DNA from: Nannocystis exedens
GTDB lineage: Bacteria > Myxococcota_A > Polyangia > Polyangiales > Polyangiaceae
Assembly (NCBI GenBank): GCA_945861885.1
Contig: CAMAVR010000004.1
Location: 1 to 64,000, forward strand
Direction of reading: 5' to 3'
Length of the DNA: 64,000 bases
The position numbers and the translations under genes were made by a program. Positions 53,069 through 61,533 of the stretch are shown here, one piece after another; the stretch's first letter is position 1, and every line of letters starts with the position of its first letter. The notes under the pieces are model-generated. The model saw only the letters and a list, made by a program, of their open reading frames with translations, ran no database searches and had not been told where the DNA came from.

Positions 53069-54670
53069 TCACTCGTGGCCGATTGCTGGCTCTTTTCTCT
53101 CTTGGGCTGCTGCGCAGAGATCCCATCCGGACAGCAGAGTTGCTTCGTCGCAGGCCACTTCTTCGCTCAGCGGGTCGATCCCTAGCGCTTCGTCGAGCGA
53201 TTGCGCCGCCTCTTCGTAAAATCCTGCGGCTCGATGCCATTTGGCCCTGAGAGCCCACCATGCCGCTTGCGACGACGAGACCGATGCGGCGTCCTGCATA
53301 AGCGGCTCGGCTTCTGCGCGGCGACCTAGCGCGTCGAGGACTCGCCCCTTTAAGTAGCGGTAACTTGGATCTGCGGCGGCCATTTCACCGCTAATTTTGT
53401 CGAGCTCGCGCAGCGCGGCAGTCGCGTGACTTCGGCCAAAAAGAAGCTCGGCGAGTCGCATTCGTTCGCGCGTGTCGCGTGCGTTTGGAATTTTCTTCTC
53501 GCCTAGGCCAAACCCTAGCGGCAGCGCCTTGTGATGCTGCCCGGCGAGCCAGGCGCGCCATCGCTTGTTCCACTCGGCAAGATCGGCGCCACTTGTTTCG
53601 ACGAGCGCCTGTTCGATATTTCGCCCACTGCGAAGCGACGCAAAGAGCCGCGCAAATGCCCCGTCGCCTGAAACGCTCGCAAAATACCGCACAAAACTGG
53701 CAACTTCGGCGTACGCGACGAGCGCGGCGTCGGCGCTCGGGAGCATCGCGATCGAAGGGCCCAATTTGTCGAGCGGGAGCGCGAGACCGAGCTCGATGCC
53801 GCGCGCCGACACAGCATCGGGCGATGGCCTATCGTCGAATGGTCCGGCCGCGCGCCAACGTGTCTCTTCGCGTTTCGCGACCCCTTCTTGCAGCCACAAC
53901 GGGGCGCGATCGGTCGTCGCGCGCGTAATCGCCAAGTGCGTGAGCTCGTGCGCTAGCGTGTCGCGCCAGCCGAAGCCGTTTCTTGTCGCTCGCGGCGATA
54001 GCATCGTGACGCGCCCCCATTTCGCGACGGCGATTGTCCCGGTTGTGCGCGCCGATTCGTAGGGGAGACCTGTCATCGCACTTAGCGAGAGATGGTCTCG
54101 CACCAGCGCGATGCGCGTCGGATTCGGCCATGTTACGCCGAGGTCGCGCGCGATCGATGCGCGCGCGGCGGCGATCGTCTCGACGAGAAGCGGCGCGATC
54201 GGCAAATCGAACTCATCTTGAAACCGAATCTCCACCCCTTGGGCTTCATCGAGGTAGACGACGTTTGCCGCTGTGACTCGCGCACATCCGGTCGCGATCT
54301 CGAAGAGCGTTGCCGCTTCGTTGTTCTTGGTTCGATCGATCGCTGCAATCGCGGCGACGGCGGCGTCGCACTCGCCTTCGTAAATGGCGAGACGCGCACG
54401 TTCAATTGCTATCGCTTCGCTGCTCGCATCGGCGCCATCGAGCTCGGCATGGGCGCGCTCGAGGTCAAGCTCGAGTGTCGCAATCATCGCGCGCTTCGCG
54501 CTGTCGAGCTCGACCTGAGCATGCAGATCGCCCGCTAGCGCCATCGCCAGCGCGCATGCCCCGCCGCTCAACGTCGCGCTCCTGCGCGGTATCATCATCG
54601 CAGCCCGTCCGCGCATCATCGCAACTGCTCCGCGCGCCTTCATTGCAGCAAGCCATTCGTGCAGCATCAT
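53069..54670 (-). CDS. Secreted or envelope metallopeptidase (HExxH) with TPR-like tail
   Basis: This is a 533-residue protein. A basic/hydrophobic N-terminus ending near AGDLHA looks like a signal peptide, although the true start may be a later Met. The gluzincin motif HELTH (241-245) is followed 17 residues later by Glu262 in LQEGVA, giving the complete HExxH + E zinc site of the peptidase MA-like family. The C-terminal 130 residues are helical repeats resembling TPRs (AELLFGRSHATAALREL, YRYLKGRVLDALGRRAEAEPL). The ATG overlaps the stop of the DUF4175-like gene (ATGA), so the two are co-expressed. Confidence 0.8.
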   Translation of the reverse strand: MMLHEWLAAMKARGAVAMMRGRAAMMIPRRSATLSGGACALAMALAGDLHAQVELDSAKRAMIATLELDLERAHAELDGADASSEAIAIERARLAIYEGECDAAVAAIAAIDRTKNNEAATLFEIATGCARVTAANVVYLDEAQGVEIRFQDEFDLPIAPLLVETIAAARASIARDLGVTWPNPTRIALVRDHLSLSAMTGLPYESARTTGTIAVAKWGRVTMLSPRATRNGFGWRDTLAHELTHLAITRATTDRAPLWLQEGVAKREETRWRAAGPFDDRPSPDAVSARGIELGLALPLDKLGPSIAMLPSADAALVAYAEVASFVRYFASVSGDGAFARLFASLRSGRNIEQALVETSGADLAEWNKRWRAWLAGQHHKALPLGFGLGEKKIPNARDTRERMRLAELLFGRSHATAALRELDKISGEMAAADPSYRYLKGRVLDALGRRAEAEPLMQDAASVSSSQAAWWALRAKWHRAAGFYEEAAQSLDEALGIDPLSEEVACDEATLLSGWDLCAAAQERKEPAIGHE

Positions 54671-57219
54671 CGCAATAGCCCTTCTGCGTAGCGCCGCACC
54701 GCGTCGCCTATGCGGCCGCCGGTCGCTTCGGATAGCCCTTTTAGGACGCGGCGACGAAACTCTTCTGGCCCTTTATGCGCCTTTTCGTCAGGTATTTCTG
54801 CATGTCCGCTTGGTGATCCTAGGTCGCCGGTGTTGTCTTTCTCCCCTTCGCCTTCTGAATCGCCGACGGTCGCGTCTTTTGCCATCTCGAACAGCTGCTG
54901 CGCTTGACGCTGCTGCTCGAGCGCCTGTTCGCCCTTCCCCTCGTCGAGCGATCTAGCCGCTTCACGCGCCGCCTTTTCAGCCGCCTCGAGCGCCTCGCGC
55001 GCGGCGGGTGGCAGCGCCCCGTCTTCGCCGAGCTTTTCGTTGAGCTGCTTGGCGCGATCAGCAATCGCGCGCTCTCGCGCTCCGTGCTCTGATACGTTCT
55101 TGTCTTTATCGCGCACCGCATTTTGAACGCGAACGACATTCCCGGCGTGATCCTGCGCGATGCGATCGACTTCGCCGGCCGCCTCACCGAAGGCTTCGTC
55201 GGTATCGCTAGACTCTTCGCCCTCGCCCCCCTCGCCCCCTCCTTCATCGCTCGCTTCATCGCCAGCGCTGCCGCTGCCACCGCTCCCCGAACCCGAGCGA
55301 CCGCGCGCACCGAACGACGGATCGGGCGTTCGAAGGCGTAACGCCAAGTCACGCGCGGCGAGCGTAGCGTGCATCAAATCGGATTCATCGCGCGCACGGC
55401 CGACGCGCGCAAGATACGCGACGACGATTTCGCCGATGTCGCGACCGAGCGCTCCGAGACGCTGCATCGCGCCGCCGCCCGCCGCGAGCTGATTTTCGTT
55501 TGCATCGAGTTTTGTCGTAATTTCAGGCTTATTTTCCCCACGATCGAGCTGCGCTAACCCCAACGTAAATTCGTCAGCGACGTCGGCGAGTTGAAGCGCG
55601 ACGGCTTTCGCATCGCGCTCGCCGAGCCCGCGAAGCGCCGCATCGACGACCAGAACGACCCGTTCGCTTCGCTGCACGAGCGCGCTATGCGTTTTTTCTG
55701 TTGGCAATTTCTTTTCGTCAACAAATGCGACGCGAACCTTGTGCATCGATCGGCTCAACAGTGATTTGAGGCGCCGCTTGAGTCGGAGGCCACCGACGCT
55801 CTTGGACACGGTATTGAGGAGCAGCGCTTCGTCGTCGTCGACGCCTCGCTCTTCTTCGGCAAGCCATGGCGCGCGTGCTCCAAGGCTAGCCGGCGGACCG
55901 TTCTCGATGCGCCAGGCCAATGAATCGACGAGGCGATCGCGAAGCGCGCGAAACTCATCGAGCCTCAGCGCTTCGAGTTCGCCGAGCTCCGCCGGTACGA
56001 TGATGATTGGAAAGCTCTTCCCCCACTTGGGCCCGGTCACCACATCGTTGTCTCTTGCCTCGACGCGAACATCGATTGTCGAATGCGATTTTTTGATAAA
56101 CGGATCGCTTGCGCGAAGCATCGTCCCGCCGCGATCGGACCGCGTGTCGCCGTCGAGCCGCGAAAGGACACGCCGCTCTTCGCGACCGGCCGATCGAAGT
56201 ACGAGCTGCACTTCTCGCAAACCGTGGTCGTCGCGCACTTCGTAGCGGATTGGGATTTCGCCGGCGGTGCTCGCATCGGAGAGTCGAATCTCGCGAGGAG
56301 CCCCGTCGACGACGACAAGCGGCGGGGCATCCGCGATCGATTTTACATCGAGAAATGAAGGCTGAACGATGACAACGTCGCCGAATCTCGCGACAACCCG
56401 GAGCGCGCCGCTGTCGCCCACTGTCCACCGCGCCACCAAGCGACCCGACCCGTCATCGTCGAACGGAACTTCGGTTACACCGTCGGTCACGACAAGTTTG
56501 CGACCTGTGCGCGACGGGGCGCCGCGAAGCGTTATCACCGCACCGCGGTGAACCGATGCGGACGATGCGCCGTACGTTGGCCGCTCGTCGAGATGAAGAT
56601 AATCGGGCGGACGTACGGTCGAATCGACTCGAGGAATCCACGTCATTTCAAACGGAGCAGTACCGTCGCGCGCGAGCAGAATATTCCACCCCTCGGCGAT
56701 CGCCCAAGGATCGACGGCAACGATGGCGACAATGCCAACAAGAAGCGCCAACGCCAACACATTGAAGCGTGCAGCGACGCGCGCACACGCACTTAGTACC
56801 TGAGCGCGTGAAATCGCACCGAGCGATCGCTCAATATGAAGCTCGGCCAAAACATTCGACACCTGCCCCGACGGTTCGTCGGCAGCCCTTGGGACCAAGG
56901 AGAGCGCGCGCTCCGCTCGTTCAACAATCGATCGATCGCATCGCGCTCCAACCCGGCGAAGTGTGTGAACCGGATCGCTCGCTTTGCGCCGCTCACGCAG
57001 CTCGCCAAGCACCACAGCGACGAGCGTGAAAAGAATGAGACCTCCGGCGGCGATTCGCGCGCGCCACCCGCCTTCGAGCACCAACCTTCCCGCGACCACG
57101 CCGATCATCACAACGGCAAGCACGACAGCTCGCCTTCGCGGGCGGCCGGTATACCGCTGCCAAAGCGACCCAAACTCTCGCAAAGGCTCGACGATGGAAC
57201 TCACGCCGCAAGAGTACAC
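54667..57219 (-). CDS. DUF4175-like membrane protein
   Basis: This is an 850-residue protein with three predicted membrane helices near residues 30-50, 55-72 and 150-170. A large extracytoplasmic beta-rich part follows (residues 185-420), then a helical region and an acidic Gly/Ser/Glu-rich stretch around residues 640-680. The C-terminal part is a Gln/Glu/Arg coiled coil. This layout matches the DUF4175 family, whose function is unknown. GTG at 57219 is used and a second GTG lies five codons later. It is coupled to the metallopeptidase gene. Confidence 0.7.
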   Translation of the reverse strand: MYSCGVSSIVEPLREFGSLWQRYTGRPRRRAVVLAVVMIGVVAGRLVLEGGWRARIAAGGLILFTLVAVVLGELRERRKASDPVHTLRRVGARCDRSIVERAERALSLVPRAADEPSGQVSNVLAELHIERSLGAISRAQVLSACARVAARFNVLALALLVGIVAIVAVDPWAIAEGWNILLARDGTAPFEMTWIPRVDSTVRPPDYLHLDERPTYGASSASVHRGAVITLRGAPSRTGRKLVVTDGVTEVPFDDDGSGRLVARWTVGDSGALRVVARFGDVVIVQPSFLDVKSIADAPPLVVVDGAPREIRLSDASTAGEIPIRYEVRDDHGLREVQLVLRSAGREERRVLSRLDGDTRSDRGGTMLRASDPFIKKSHSTIDVRVEARDNDVVTGPKWGKSFPIIIVPAELGELEALRLDEFRALRDRLVDSLAWRIENGPPASLGARAPWLAEEERGVDDDEALLLNTVSKSVGGLRLKRRLKSLLSRSMHKVRVAFVDEKKLPTEKTHSALVQRSERVVLVVDAALRGLGERDAKAVALQLADVADEFTLGLAQLDRGENKPEITTKLDANENQLAAGGGAMQRLGALGRDIGEIVVAYLARVGRARDESDLMHATLAARDLALRLRTPDPSFGARGRSGSGSGGSGSAGDEASDEGGGEGGEGEESSDTDEAFGEAAGEVDRIAQDHAGNVVRVQNAVRDKDKNVSEHGARERAIADRAKQLNEKLGEDGALPPAAREALEAAEKAAREAARSLDEGKGEQALEQQRQAQQLFEMAKDATVGDSEGEGEKDNTGDLGSPSGHAEIPDEKAHKGPEEFRRRVLKGLSEATGGRIGDAVRRYAEGLLR

Positions 57220-57334
57220 CGCGGCAATCCCAGATGCCGCCTCAATAAGAAGGTGGTGAAAAACGCTTCATGCGATTTGACAGCCGGCTTTGCTGCGCCA
57301 TCGTCGCGCCATCCTTAGTCGGAGGGACTGTCTT

Positions 57335-58597
57335 ATGTCGCGTTTTACGTCAATGTTTGCCTTTTTTTGTGCGTCATCGCTTTCGTTGTGGGCGATCGGC
57401 TGTTCTGGCGAGGCGATAGACGCCGACCCAAATGACGCGACCGAATCGACGGCAACCGTTGCTGAGGAGCTGCGCGGCCCTCGTTGGGGAGGAAATTGCA
57501 ACGATCCGTTTACCGACGTTGCACCCATTTACGCCAGCTTCAACACAGTTGCGGCGCGACTTCAGTCGAGATTCATCGCAGGACATCGCCTTCACGATCA
57601 GATCATCAATACGGAGGCTCTTGTTGCAGGGCGTTCGCAACGCGTCGGGATTCTAGATACTCGGCTCCGCAGAACCGCGACAAACATGGCGGCTCCCGCT
57701 GGCGAGCTCGGCGTGACGGCGAAGATGAAGTACCACACGCATTACCTGATGGGGCGCCAAGCGGCCCGCAAAGAGAATGCGGAGCTCTGGATTCGCACAT
57801 GCGGGCCTGGCGGCTGGGAGCACTTTGGCTCCGTCTTGACCGACAGAAATGGCTTCGCAAAGTTTCCGATCGAGGCGGGCCGGCTGAAAGAAGGCACCTA
57901 CCGAATGGCGGTGCGAATGAGCGGCGACGGCAGCTATGCAGAAGCGGAGCTTGGAGTTTGGCCGAGGGGGATTAAAGCGGTCGTTTTCGACATCGATGGA
58001 ACGTTAAACCTGGGGGTCGGGCAGTACGTTCGACAGCAAATTGATCTAACCCCAATCGCGATGCCAACAGCCGCCGAACTGGCGAAGCTCTATGAGGAAC
58101 GCGGCTATGCGATTATCCACCTCACCGGTCGACCGCCTCAGTCGATGGAAAAGACGCGTGAATTTCTGACCGACAACGGCTTCCCGCGCGGCATCACTCT
58201 ATTTGCGAGCGAAGATCTCATACAGATGCTCAAAGACGGGGCACCGTGGGGGCAGATTCCGGGGCCGCTCCTCGATTTTAGCAGCGTCAACTTTAAGCGC
58301 GACGCGCTCGATCACTTGCACGATGAGTACGGCGTCGAATTCGCCGCCGCCTACGGCGACCAAACAAACGATGCGCTCGCATATTTTCTGGCGGGGGTGC
58401 CGAAGACACAAGTCTGGATGCGAGGTTGTCACAACGAAGACGAGATTGAGGTGGTTGACCTGCGCGAAGGGAAGTCCTCGCCACCGCTCGAAAACGGCCA
58501 CGTGCCCGTCTGGAAAGTCCAGAACGCAGGGGACGGAATGCAATACGTGAAGCACATCGCGCAGCTCAAAGAAGAGCTGCTTACCGTTAACGAGTAG
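57335..58597 (+). CDS. Lipoprotein with LNS2 (lipin/Nir2-like) phosphatase-like domain
   Basis: This is a 420-residue protein. GGAGGG (57321-57326) precedes the ATG. A signal peptide with lipobox LWAIGC (Cys23) leads to an all-beta domain (residues 125-210: ELWIRTCGPGGWEHFGSV, EGTYRMAVRMSGDGSYAEAEL). An LNS2/HAD domain follows with DIDGT (219-223), HLTGRPPQSMEKTREFL, NGFPRGITLF and AAYGDQTNDALAYFLAG. DxDxT is the catalytic signature of lipin phosphatidate phosphatases. The combination with the preceding beta domain resembles the C-terminal part of metazoan PITPNM/Nir2. A lipid phosphatase or phosphatidate-binding role outside the cytoplasm is inferred. Confidence 0.7.
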   Translation: MSRFTSMFAFFCASSLSLWAIGCSGEAIDADPNDATESTATVAEELRGPRWGGNCNDPFTDVAPIYASFNTVAARLQSRFIAGHRLHDQIINTEALVAGRSQRVGILDTRLRRTATNMAAPAGELGVTAKMKYHTHYLMGRQAARKENAELWIRTCGPGGWEHFGSVLTDRNGFAKFPIEAGRLKEGTYRMAVRMSGDGSYAEAELGVWPRGIKAVVFDIDGTLNLGVGQYVRQQIDLTPIAMPTAAELAKLYEERGYAIIHLTGRPPQSMEKTREFLTDNGFPRGITLFASEDLIQMLKDGAPWGQIPGPLLDFSSVNFKRDALDHLHDEYGVEFAAAYGDQTNDALAYFLAGVPKTQVWMRGCHNEDEIEVVDLREGKSSPPLENGHVPVWKVQNAGDGMQYVKHIAQLKEELLTVNE

Positions 58598-58648
58598 CGC
58601 TAGCGCGCGACGCATTCGATCGCGATGCGAATTAAAAAATTGAATCGT

Positions 58649-58654
58649 TTGACA
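58649..58654 (+). promoter_or_regulatory. TTGACA, candidate -35 of the second LNS2 lipoprotein gene
   Basis: An exact TTGACA, again within the octamer TTGACACG, lies 51 bases before the ATG in the 107-base gap between the two LNS2 genes. The -10 match (CATGGT) is weak. An AT-rich block AATTAAAAAATT precedes it at about 58630-58641. Confidence 0.3.
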
Positions 58655-58704
58655 CGTTGATTTTCAGCGGCATGGTCGCCGCGTCTTCAGAAGGAATAAA
58701 TCGT

Positions 58705-60072
58705 ATGAAACTAAAATCTATTACTTGTGCTGCTGCTTACAGCGCATGCGCGCTTTCGATGCTCACTACCGGCTGCAGCGGGTCGGAGTTTAATGCGGAG
58801 TCGATCGACTCAACCGAGGACCGCGTGCGCGGGCAGGAAAAAGAAAAGGCTAAGGGACAACCTGCGGTACCCGCCGACCAGGACGGCGGCATCTCCGCGG
58901 CGCCAGCTTCCTTGTGGGACGATGGCGAACCGTTTGAGGATGACGGGCCGTTTGAGGATGACGGGCCGGCCCCGGCCGCTTCAAGACAAGCCCAAGCTCC
59001 AGCAGGCTGGGGCGGCGGCTGCGACAATGAGTTCCCGGCAGTGGCAACGACCGGCCAATTCGGAAGGCTAATCCACCGCATGTACCATGGACGCCGCCAA
59101 GATCGTCATCGCGTTCACGATACGCTGATCGAAACCGACGCCAATGGGTGGAACGTGGAAGCAACGGCCGAGACCGGCATCCTGGCAAAAATTCAAACGG
59201 ACGGCATCCTACCATTCGGCAAGGGGCTTACTAAGGAACCAGTCGAGCTCTGGGTGCGCACATGCACAACAGAGAAAGTTTTTGGCCAAAAGAGCCATGG
59301 CTGGGAAAAGCTAGGGACGGAGGTGACAGGCAAACGCGGCTTTGCAAGGTTTGCACTGCCAGCCGGGACGCTTCCAAAGGGCGACTACAAAGTCCGCGTA
59401 CGGATGTCAGCCAACGGCACGTTCGCCGAAGGGACGCTTGCCATTTGGCCACGAGGCACCAAGGCAATCGCGGTCGACATCGACGGCACGGTCAACCACG
59501 GAAACCAGGCTTTCTTTGCCGAATCGGCCAACCTGATGCCAACCCATCTTACGAACGCGCCCGAACTGTTCCAACTTTACGCCGACCGCGGTTATAAAGT
59601 TGTCTACCTGACTGGGCGACCGCAGAGGGTGGCGGTTCACACACGCGAATTCCTCGACACGAACGGATTTCCGAGAGGCTTTACGATATTCGCCAGCGAG
59701 AGCTTCCGCCATCAGGTTGCCGATGAGATTCCGATCGATCAAGGGCCCGGGCCGTTTGATAAACTCGGGATCGGACTCTTCAAGTTTGAAGAGATGCAGA
59801 AACTCGCTGAGAAGGGCGTGCAATGGTACGCCGGCTACGGCGACATGAAAACCGACGCCTGGGCCTACTTCAAAGCTGGGGTACCACGCGAGCAGGTTTG
59901 GATTCGTGGGTCGAATCACCAGGAGCAAGTTACTTTCCCGGCGGCTGACGGCAGGAAACAAACACAGCAGGTCTCGAGCGCAGGCAGAGAGCAGAACTAC
60001 GCCTCCCATCTCGAATTCTTGCAGGGGAACGATCGTCGGAGGCAACCGCGGTTGCCATTGGCCAATCAGTAA
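58705..60072 (+). CDS. Second lipoprotein with LNS2 domain (paralogue)
   Basis: This is a 455-residue protein. AAGGAA upstream of the ATG, a signal peptide with lipobox LTTGC (Cys24) and an acidic linker containing the in-frame duplication EPFEDDG/PFEDDG lead into the same two domains as its upstream neighbour. The beta part contains ELWVRTC, HGWEKLGTEV and GDYKVRVRMSANGTFAEG. The LNS2 part contains DIDGT (258-262), YLTGRPQRVAVHTREFL, NGFPRGFTIF and AGYGDMKTDAWAYFKAG. Tandem duplication followed by divergence of the linker is likely. The ending (Arg/Gln-rich) differs from the first copy. Confidence 0.7.
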   Translation: MKLKSITCAAAYSACALSMLTTGCSGSEFNAESIDSTEDRVRGQEKEKAKGQPAVPADQDGGISAAPASLWDDGEPFEDDGPFEDDGPAPAASRQAQAPAGWGGGCDNEFPAVATTGQFGRLIHRMYHGRRQDRHRVHDTLIETDANGWNVEATAETGILAKIQTDGILPFGKGLTKEPVELWVRTCTTEKVFGQKSHGWEKLGTEVTGKRGFARFALPAGTLPKGDYKVRVRMSANGTFAEGTLAIWPRGTKAIAVDIDGTVNHGNQAFFAESANLMPTHLTNAPELFQLYADRGYKVVYLTGRPQRVAVHTREFLDTNGFPRGFTIFASESFRHQVADEIPIDQGPGPFDKLGIGLFKFEEMQKLAEKGVQWYAGYGDMKTDAWAYFKAGVPREQVWIRGSNHQEQVTFPAADGRKQTQQVSSAGREQNYASHLEFLQGNDRRRQPRLPLANQ

Positions 60073-60087
60073 CTCTGCGCATCATGC

Positions 60088-60116
60088 ACCGACCCGGTCA
60101 CAACGATCGGGTCGGT
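60088..60116. terminator. Hairpin, terminator-like
   Basis: A perfect 9-bp stem ACCGACCCG/CGGGTCGGT has an 11-base loop, 15 bases after the second LNS2 gene. There is no T-run, so it may act with the next hairpin or through Rho. Confidence 0.5.
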
Positions 60117-60136
60117 AACAGACGCACCGATTCTTC

Positions 60137-60166
60137 GACGCCGGCCCGTAATTCGTGGCCGGCGTC
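60137..60166. terminator. Second hairpin between convergent genes
   Basis: A perfect 10-bp GC-rich stem GACGCCGGCC/GGCCGGCGTC with a 10-base loop lies 16 bases from the stop of the minus-strand lipoprotein gene. Together with the first hairpin it forms a probable bidirectional termination region. Confidence 0.55.
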
Positions 60167-60182
60167 GTCATTTCGAGGTCAG

Positions 60183-61439
60183 CTACTCCGAAGCAGGCAT
60201 CCAGCCAAACTCAGCTCGCTTCCCGCTATTTTCTCGCAAAAAACGCTCTAACTCCCTCGCATGGGCGAGAGCCGCTTTCGAATAGATCGACGTGATCGCA
60301 TTGTCAGTCTCGGCAACGCCCGACAGCTCGCGAACCATTCGCGAGCGACTGAATAGACGAACAAGATCTTCGCCCTTGGTTCGTTCGCGAAGCATGCCGC
60401 GATCGGCCCAAAGAGCGAACAGTGCATCCAACTCGGCCGTCTCTAGCGCGCTCAGTGGAGCGTAAATATACGAGAAATAGAACGTCTTGGAAAACGGCCC
60501 AAGTGTCCAAACAACTCGAGGGTTACGAGCCGTGTTTAACTCGAATTTTATCGTGGTGTACTGAACAATATTCGACACATCGATCGCGGCGATATTCACG
60601 TCGTCAAGAAATCGAAGCTGCGCGATATCGCCAACAGTTGCGACAATTTGCCCACGCTTCGCTGCGGACTGAAGCTTTTCAAACATAAGTTCATCGACGT
60701 CGTACCGAACGCCATCAAACCCTTCACACAGTCTCCAGTCGCTTTGGTTTTGAAAATAGATTTCACCAAACTCTTGAACTTGGCTGAGATAGTACGCTTT
60801 TGCGTCGGCGGGCATCTCTGTATCGGCTTCGCATCGGTGTCGCACTTCATCGAGAATGGCGCGCCAAGCTCCTTCGTATTCGGCGAGAATCGGCGCGCTC
60901 TCGGCGGCGCTCTTTTTTCGTCGGGCCCGCGATGTCGCGCCGAGCGCCCGATCCCTATTCGCAACAAGTTCAGACGACATTCGTCGGTAGTCGCCTAAGC
61001 TCGACGACAGGCGCAGCAAGACGACGTTGAAGTCAACGTACGCTTTTACGCGCGGGTTTATGTCGCGGACGATCAGGCCGGTGCAATTTTCGCATAGCGC
61101 CAGATCAAAAAAACTTCGCTCAGTACCGGCCGATACGATCGCGCCATCGACTTCTATGAGACTCAAATGGCGGGCAATCGCAACAGCCCCCTCTTCGTTT
61201 GGTTTAAGGTAGTCGCCAAACGACATCTCAGCCTTGAGGTCGACAATCGCGAATGCGCTCTCATGAAGCAGCCTCTCGAGAGAGAGCTTCAAGGCAGAGC
61301 CCTCGGGCGGCGAGGGGCTACCAAGCCCTGATATACTAGCGGATAAAGAGTAAACCGACTCGGAGTGGCTGCCGCATCCAGATACCGTAGAAAAAAAAAT
61401 CCCGGCGGCCGGCGCCCACGCATACTTTAAGGAGTTCAT
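60183..61439 (-). CDS. Lipoprotein resembling the LIC_10091 family
   Basis: This is a 418-residue protein with a signal peptide and lipobox (TVSGC near residue 22). The mature part contains SAGTERSFFDLALC...LIVRDINPRVKAYVDFNVVLL and later ATVGDIAQLRFL...IAAIDVSNIVQYTT. The order and wording recall the LIC_10091 family, known from Leptospira and other bacteria, which has a methyltransferase-like fold. The match is remembered, not computed, and the function of that family is unknown to me. Convergent with the LNS2 genes. Confidence 0.5.
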   Translation of the reverse strand: MNSLKYAWAPAAGIFFSTVSGCGSHSESVYSLSASISGLGSPSPPEGSALKLSLERLLHESAFAIVDLKAEMSFGDYLKPNEEGAVAIARHLSLIEVDGAIVSAGTERSFFDLALCENCTGLIVRDINPRVKAYVDFNVVLLRLSSSLGDYRRMSSELVANRDRALGATSRARRKKSAAESAPILAEYEGAWRAILDEVRHRCEADTEMPADAKAYYLSQVQEFGEIYFQNQSDWRLCEGFDGVRYDVDELMFEKLQSAAKRGQIVATVGDIAQLRFLDDVNIAAIDVSNIVQYTTIKFELNTARNPRVVWTLGPFSKTFYFSYIYAPLSALETAELDALFALWADRGMLRERTKGEDLVRLFSRSRMVRELSGVAETDNAITSIYSKAALAHARELERFLRENSGKRAEFGWMPASE

Positions 61440-61486
61440 TTAAGAAGGATCGGCATGGCACGCAGCAAGACAACGCGCCAAGCGAT

Positions 61487-61525
61487 CCGTTCTGGAGAGC
61501 CGTTCTGGGGGGCCGTTCCGGAGGG
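61487..61525. repeat. Three 13-bp tandem repeats after tolB
   Basis: CCGTTCTGGAGAG, CCGTTCTGGGGGG and CCGTTCCGGAGGG stand head to tail, each differing at one to three positions, between tolB and the lipoprotein gene. A GGCGCGCGCC palindrome follows at once next to the tolB stop. Confidence 0.7.
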
Positions 61526-61533
61526 CGCGCGCC

